From positions 1 through 15,794 of the forward strand of contig DASPXE010000266.1 in assembly GCA_035637455.1 (NCBI GenBank): DNA of 15,794 nucleotides, given 5' to 3'. This stretch comes from 20CM-4-69-16 sp035637455. Lineage in GTDB: Bacteria; Gemmatimonadota; Gemmatimonadetes; Gemmatimonadales; GWC2-71-9. The position numbers and the translations under genes are program-made. The notes under the pieces were generated by a model. It was not told the DNA's origin. It saw only the letters and a program-made list of their open reading frames with translations, and did not search any database. Every line of letters starts with the position of its first letter. Within the stretch, counting starts at the first letter, position 1. This document shows, piece after piece, positions 14,201-15,794 of this stretch.

Positions 14201-14350
14201 CCCACCGATCAATCGTACCAAGTGTTCGATCAGCTCGCGGCCGAGCTGCAGGGCTATCTCGACCGGCTGAAGGCGATCGTGGAAACGGACGTCCCGGCGT
14301 TCAACCGCACGGTGAGAGAGCAGGACATCCCGGCGGTGCTCGGGCGGTAG
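11216..14350 (+). CDS. Exported sortilin/BNR-type Asp-box protein
   Basis: A 1044-residue secreted protein with a signal peptide (hydrophobic run about 11-24, likely cut after ANAQA). Residues 45-745 contain many Asp-box (BNR) motifs of the form S/T-x-D-G-G-x-T-W: TVDGGLTW, SSDAAKTW, TKDGGRTW, STDGGDSW, SDDGGTTW, SGDGGKTF, SSNGGATW, SGNEGQSW, TRDGGKSW, TTDYGRSW and SFDDGAVW. This points to one or two large beta-propellers, as in VPS10/sortilin-like and exo-xyloglucanase-like proteins. A beta-rich domain (about 770-880) follows, and then a helical C-terminal region (about 885-1040). Such proteins are often annotated as glycosyl hydrolases, but Asp boxes are structural and no catalytic residues can be assigned from this alone. 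No Shine-Dalgarno sequence precedes ATG 11216. The family is clear; the substrate or ligand is unknown. Confidence 0.93.
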   Translation: MRAHLPRVGASSILSLACILGVSPVEANAQAAQYDTSLYRGLMWREVGPFRGGRVTAVAGSAAQPLVYYMGGTGGGVWKTVDGGLTWQPVSDKFFTAGSVGALAVAPSDANVVYAGTGESPIRGNLSPGDGLYKSSDAAKTWKKIGLADAGQIANVEVHPQNADLAYVAVLGHAFGPNPTRGVFRTKDGGRTWEKILFRNDSTGAIALVLDPVNPRILYAGLWQAVRRPWELVSGGAGSGIFRSTDGGDSWTEITRNKGLPKGIIGKIGLAVSPLDHERVWALVEADSGGLFRSDDGGTTWTRASDDHEIRQRAWYFTHVFADPGSVDGVYVLNTALLKSGDGGKTFTTLRGPHGDHHALWIDPHDPTRMINGNDGGATISSNGGATWSTQGNQPTAQFYHVVVTSHFPYRLCGAQQDNSTVCIATRTDGIGITEKDWYDVGGGESGWIAARQDDPDIVFAGSYGGLITRYDHRTGQQRAINAWPDNPMGWGAANLKYRFQWTFPIVLSPLNPSDLFIAAQVLFKSGNEGQSWRAISPDLTRNDKAKQGPSGGPITKDNTSIEYYNTIFTVAPSPKDSTVIWAGTDDGLVQVTRDGGKSWQNVTPKELPEWALVSTVEASPHDAGAAYVAATRYKLDDFRPYVYKTTDYGRSWKKIVTGIPETHFVRVVREDPARRGLLFAGTEFGMYVSFDDGAVWQTLQLNLPVVPIHDLTVKDHDLAAATHGRAFWVLDDITPLEQLSDEVARADRHLFTPRDAVRFRGPSFVPARSLTGLGTNPPNGATVYFYLKQKPEEEATLELLDARDSVARRFSTRPKEPPDSLKTDAGLNRFVWDLRYADAHRFKGLVFWAGNTRGPLAVPGSYKVRLTVGGWSETRGLNVVKDPRVKATQDELQKQFDLLARIRDRVSAADDAVQQIRDVKEQIDAAAKRAKGLPAGKGAAIARAADSLQAKLGAVEESIYQVRNKSNEDPLNFPIRVNNKLASLAGVVGGADAPPTDQSYQVFDQLAAELQGYLDRLKAIVETDVPAFNRTVREQDIPAVLGR

Positions 14351-14358
14351 CGGATCCC

Positions 14359-14655
14359 GTGCCGTTCACCCGCGACGACATCCGGGCTGCGGTGGAGCGC
14401 GCCGGGGACGCGCACTGGAAGGCGCTGCGCGATCATCACGAAGACGCCTATCCCAACCCCAAGCCGACGCCCGGCGACGTGTGCAAGGCCGAAGCCGAGC
14501 GCCTGAACGCGATGGGGCTGGGCGACGCGAAGGATTTCGAGCTGGTGGAGACCCGCGTCGAGCGGGCGGGGAGCGAGGTGCGTCTCACCCATGTGCTCAC
14601 CTATAAGCCGCTCAACCTCCGGCTCCTGACGGAGCCGTTTCAAGGCTACGGCTAG
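14359..14655 (+). CDS. Hypothetical protein, 98 residues
   Basis: A small soluble protein read from GTG 14359, eight bases after the Asp-box protein stop, and ending two bases before the methyltransferase start. It has no signal peptide or membrane helix. The N-terminal half is helical and charged (FTRDDIRAAVERAGDAHWKAL), with a YPNPKPTPGDVCKAEAERLNAMGL segment in the middle and a short strand pair RAGSEVRLTHVLTYKP near the end. I do not recognise a family. GC-rich third positions and the tight packing between two clear genes support it being real. The start is uncertain because GTG has only a weak GGAT upstream. The short spacing suggests co-transcription with its neighbours. Confidence 0.7.
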   Translation: MPFTRDDIRAAVERAGDAHWKALRDHHEDAYPNPKPTPGDVCKAEAERLNAMGLGDAKDFELVETRVERAGSEVRLTHVLTYKPLNLRLLTEPFQGYG

Positions 14656-14657
14656 CG

Positions 14658-15356
14658 GTGGACCGCGCCAGCGTGTTCGAGGAGATGCACCGGCGCGGGG
14701 AGCCCTTCGATTACAGCCGGCGGGCGGCCGAGATCCTCCGTCATCGGTACGTCTGCCGGGTTGTGCGGCGCCTCGACCCCAATCCTACAAGACTGCTGGA
14801 TGTCGGCTGCAGCATGGGCCAGCTGACCGCGCAGCTCGCGGGTCTCCCGCAGGCCCTGTTCGCGGTGGACCTGTCGCCGACGGCGATCCACGGGGCGCGG
14901 CAACGGCTGCGCGCGGTCGGCCGGCCGGTGCACTGCGTCGTCGCAAGCGCGACGGCACTGCCGTTCCGCGAGGGGACGTTCGACGTGGTCGTGCTCTCCG
15001 ACGGGCTGCATAGCTGGCAGCTCCCGCCCGCGGAGCGACGGCTCGCGCTGGCGCAGGCGCATCGGGTGGTCCGGCCCGGCGGCCACGCGCTCCTCACCGA
15101 GTACCTGCAACCGCGTGCTTTCCCCGAGTTTGTCGAACAAGTCCGCGCCAGTCCCTTCGAGCTTGTCTCGATCGCGTACCTCCACGACCGACTGTGGTAT
15201 CAATTCGAGTCCTGGTTCAAGGCCGTCCGCGATTGGGGTTGGGTTCGGCGGCTGTTCGGTAGCATGCCCGTCGCGGTGTTGCTGCGCGCCCTCGCGCGCC
15301 CCCTCGGGCCGAGGGGATCCCGTCATATCTGCGTCGTGGTGCGCCGGTCGCTGTAG
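14658..15356 (+). CDS. Class I SAM-dependent methyltransferase
   Basis: A 232-residue Rossmann-fold methyltransferase. Motif I is LLDVGCSMGQLTAQL (46-60), the SAM-binding glycine loop. Motif II is FAVDLSPTAI (68-77), whose Asp71 probably binds the ribose. The adenine-binding segment is ASATALPFREGTFDVVVLSD (97-115), and the post-motif III region is AHRVVRPGGHALLTEYL (134-150). The C-terminal part (about 165-232) contains WYQFESWF and a basic end. This is the Methyltransf_11 type, which includes small-molecule and lipid enzymes; the substrate cannot be told. The start is GTG 14658, two bases after the preceding stop codon, and the gene ends with two tandem TAG codons (15354-15359). The function class is firm. 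Confidence 0.9.
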   Translation: MDRASVFEEMHRRGEPFDYSRRAAEILRHRYVCRVVRRLDPNPTRLLDVGCSMGQLTAQLAGLPQALFAVDLSPTAIHGARQRLRAVGRPVHCVVASATALPFREGTFDVVVLSDGLHSWQLPPAERRLALAQAHRVVRPGGHALLTEYLQPRAFPEFVEQVRASPFELVSIAYLHDRLWYQFESWFKAVRDWGWVRRLFGSMPVAVLLRALARPLGPRGSRHICVVVRRSL

Positions 15357-15383
15357 TAGGTGCACCACGCCGTCACAAAGAAC

Positions 15384-15398
15384 GTGCACATTATGCAT
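15384..15398. promoter_or_regulatory. Operator-like dyad 1 upstream of amt
   Basis: GTGCA-N5-TGCAT (15384-15398), an imperfect copy of the dyad at 15459-15473. The two centres lie 75 bases apart, close to seven helical turns. A perfect GGTGCACC also occurs at 15359-15366. A dimeric regulator binding both is possible; nitrogen control is suggested only by the downstream gene. Confidence 0.4.
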
Positions 15399-15416
15399 AA
15401 ACTGTAATACAGCAAT

Positions 15417-15441
15417 GCTACCTACCCGAACGGGTAGTAGC
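15417..15441. terminator. Hairpin between methyltransferase and amt
   Basis: CTACCCG (15422-15428) pairs with CGGGTAG (15431-15437) across an AA. The stem extends through GCTA (15417-15420) and TAGC (15438-15441) with one bulged C. It is followed by a pyrimidine-rich GTCTTCTT (15447-15454), not a pure T-run. It may end the methyltransferase transcript or be part of the amt leader. Which of the two is not resolved. Confidence 0.45.
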
Positions 15442-15496
15442 GCACTGTCTTCTTATTCGTGCATTTTATGCACGAATCAGATGTCAGTAGCGCACT
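15436..15496 (+). repeat. 11-bp direct repeats AGTAGCGCACT
   Basis: AGTAGCGCACT occurs at 15436-15446 and again at 15486-15496, exactly 50 bases apart, with the perfect inverted repeat 15455-15477 between them. The copies flank that dyad at similar distances. They may be regulator half-sites or the trace of a small duplication. I could not link them to a known element. Confidence 0.55.
15455..15477. promoter_or_regulatory. Perfect dyad (operator-like) upstream of amt
   Basis: ATTCGTGCAT (15455-15464) and ATGCACGAAT (15468-15477) form a perfect 10-bp inverted repeat around TTT. The core GTGCA-N5-TGCAC recurs in weaker form at 15384-15398. It lies 45 bases before the amt start, a place where an operator or activator site would be expected. 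It resembles enteric NtrC sites (TGCAC-N7-GTGCA) only in general style, since the spacing differs. Confidence 0.6.
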
Positions 15497-15511
15497 CCGC
15501 ACCCCCCGCTC

Positions 15512-15516
15512 GGGAG
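15512..15516 (+). promoter_or_regulatory. Ribosome-binding site of amt
   Basis: GGGAG lies five bases before ATG 15522 and fixes the start of the truncated transporter gene. The same GGGAG core and five-base spacing precede the EVE gene at 5292. Confidence 0.75.
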
Positions 15517-15521
15517 ACCGT

Positions 15522-15794
15522 ATGAGAAGCGCTGTTGGGCTTGGCTTGCTGGTGATGGTGGCGACTCCGTTGACAATGGCGGCGCAGGCAGTACCGGCCG
15601 CGGACTCTTTGGCCCAGGCCGCGAGCACCGCCGCCGCCGCCAACACGGTCGCCATCAACTTCGTGTGGACGCTGGTCGCCGGGTTCCTCGTGATGTTCAT
15701 GCAGGCCGGCTTTGCAATGGTGGAGACCGGCTTCACCCGCGCCAAGAACGCCGCTCACACCATCACGATGAACTTCATGGTCTACGGCATCGCG
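15522..15794 (+). CDS. amt: Ammonium transporter (Amt family), 5' end
   Basis: The first 91 codons of an ammonium transporter; the gene continues beyond the window. It starts at ATG 15522 with GGGAG five bases upstream. Residues 1-22 look like a cleavable signal peptide (hydrophobic run, cut near MAAQA), as in many bacterial AmtB proteins. A short Ala-rich spacer follows. The first membrane helix is VAINFVWTLVAGFLVMFMQ (about 43-61), then the well-conserved AGFAMVETGFTRAKNAAHT and TMNFMVYGIA, which is the start of the second helix. These motifs are diagnostic of the Amt/MEP/Rh family, whose trimers conduct ammonium across the inner membrane. The dyad-rich upstream region suggests controlled expression, probably nitrogen-responsive by analogy. 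Only the paralogue type is uncertain. Confidence 0.95.
   Translation, partial: MRSAVGLGLLVMVATPLTMAAQAVPAADSLAQAASTAAAANTVAINFVWTLVAGFLVMFMQAGFAMVETGFTRAKNAAHTITMNFMVYGIA

Noticed and set aside
11282..14221. Long open - strand frame of 979 codons opposite the Asp-box gene
   Set aside because: The predicted product is a low-complexity Arg/Val/Asp-rich sequence with no recognisable domain; the + strand gene has a signal peptide and eleven Asp-box motifs.
15478..15521. Sigma-54 promoter before amt
   Set aside because: No TGGCAC-N5-TTGC pattern is present between the last dyad and the start codon.

Overview
The window is GC-rich bacterial chromosome, densely packed with genes and with no gene-free stretch longer than about 165 bases. 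Several features suggest a Gemmatimonadota-like (or related soil) bacterium: a bTHX small ribosomal protein, a very large exported sortilin/BNR-type Asp-box protein, a DUF4349 lipoprotein, divergent ku/ligD, and strong GC3 bias. This is an inference from gene content, not a proven taxonomy. I see no transposase, phage gene, CRISPR array, tRNA or rRNA.

Layout: (1) Bases 1-266 hold the 3' end of a DUF72 (YecE-like) gene, which converges on a leftward pair: ku and a MerR-HTH/TPR fusion gene. (2) ligD diverges from ku with only 18 bases between the start codons. It is followed on the + strand by a tight series: a TEX30/KANL3-like alpha/beta hydrolase (ATGA overlap), an EVE-domain protein, ribosomal protein bTHX, a small exported protein (ATGA overlap) and a DinB/Pol IV polymerase. 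A perfect 21-bp inverted repeat sits between the hydrolase and EVE genes. (3) A leftward group follows: DUF4349 lipoprotein, HtrA/DegP-like periplasmic protease and a tandem-ACT protein. (4) A rightward group follows: a three-helix membrane protein with an M15/LAS-like zinc-peptidase signature, a 1044-residue exported Asp-box (BNR) protein, a 98-residue hypothetical protein and a SAM-dependent methyltransferase. (5) A comparatively AT-rich 165-base intergenic region full of inverted and direct repeats precedes the 5' end of an ammonium transporter gene (amt), which is cut by the window edge.

The left half reads as a DNA damage-tolerance neighbourhood: Ku and LigD form the two-component bacterial NHEJ machine, DinB provides translesion synthesis, and the EVE protein may read modified bases in nucleic acids. 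A translation component (bTHX) lies in the same transcription unit. The middle is an envelope neighbourhood of exported protease, lipoprotein, membrane peptidase-like protein and Asp-box protein. The right edge begins nitrogen uptake.

The most unusual points are the 18-base ku/ligD divergent spacer without Shine-Dalgarno sequences, the 69-base near-perfect hairpin at 5213-5281, a palindromic segment inside the LigD inter-domain linker, the lack of any ordinary start codon for dinB downstream of its upstream neighbour, the divergent M15-like membrane protein, and the dyad-rich amt leader. I found no clear evidence of a wholly new multi-gene system.
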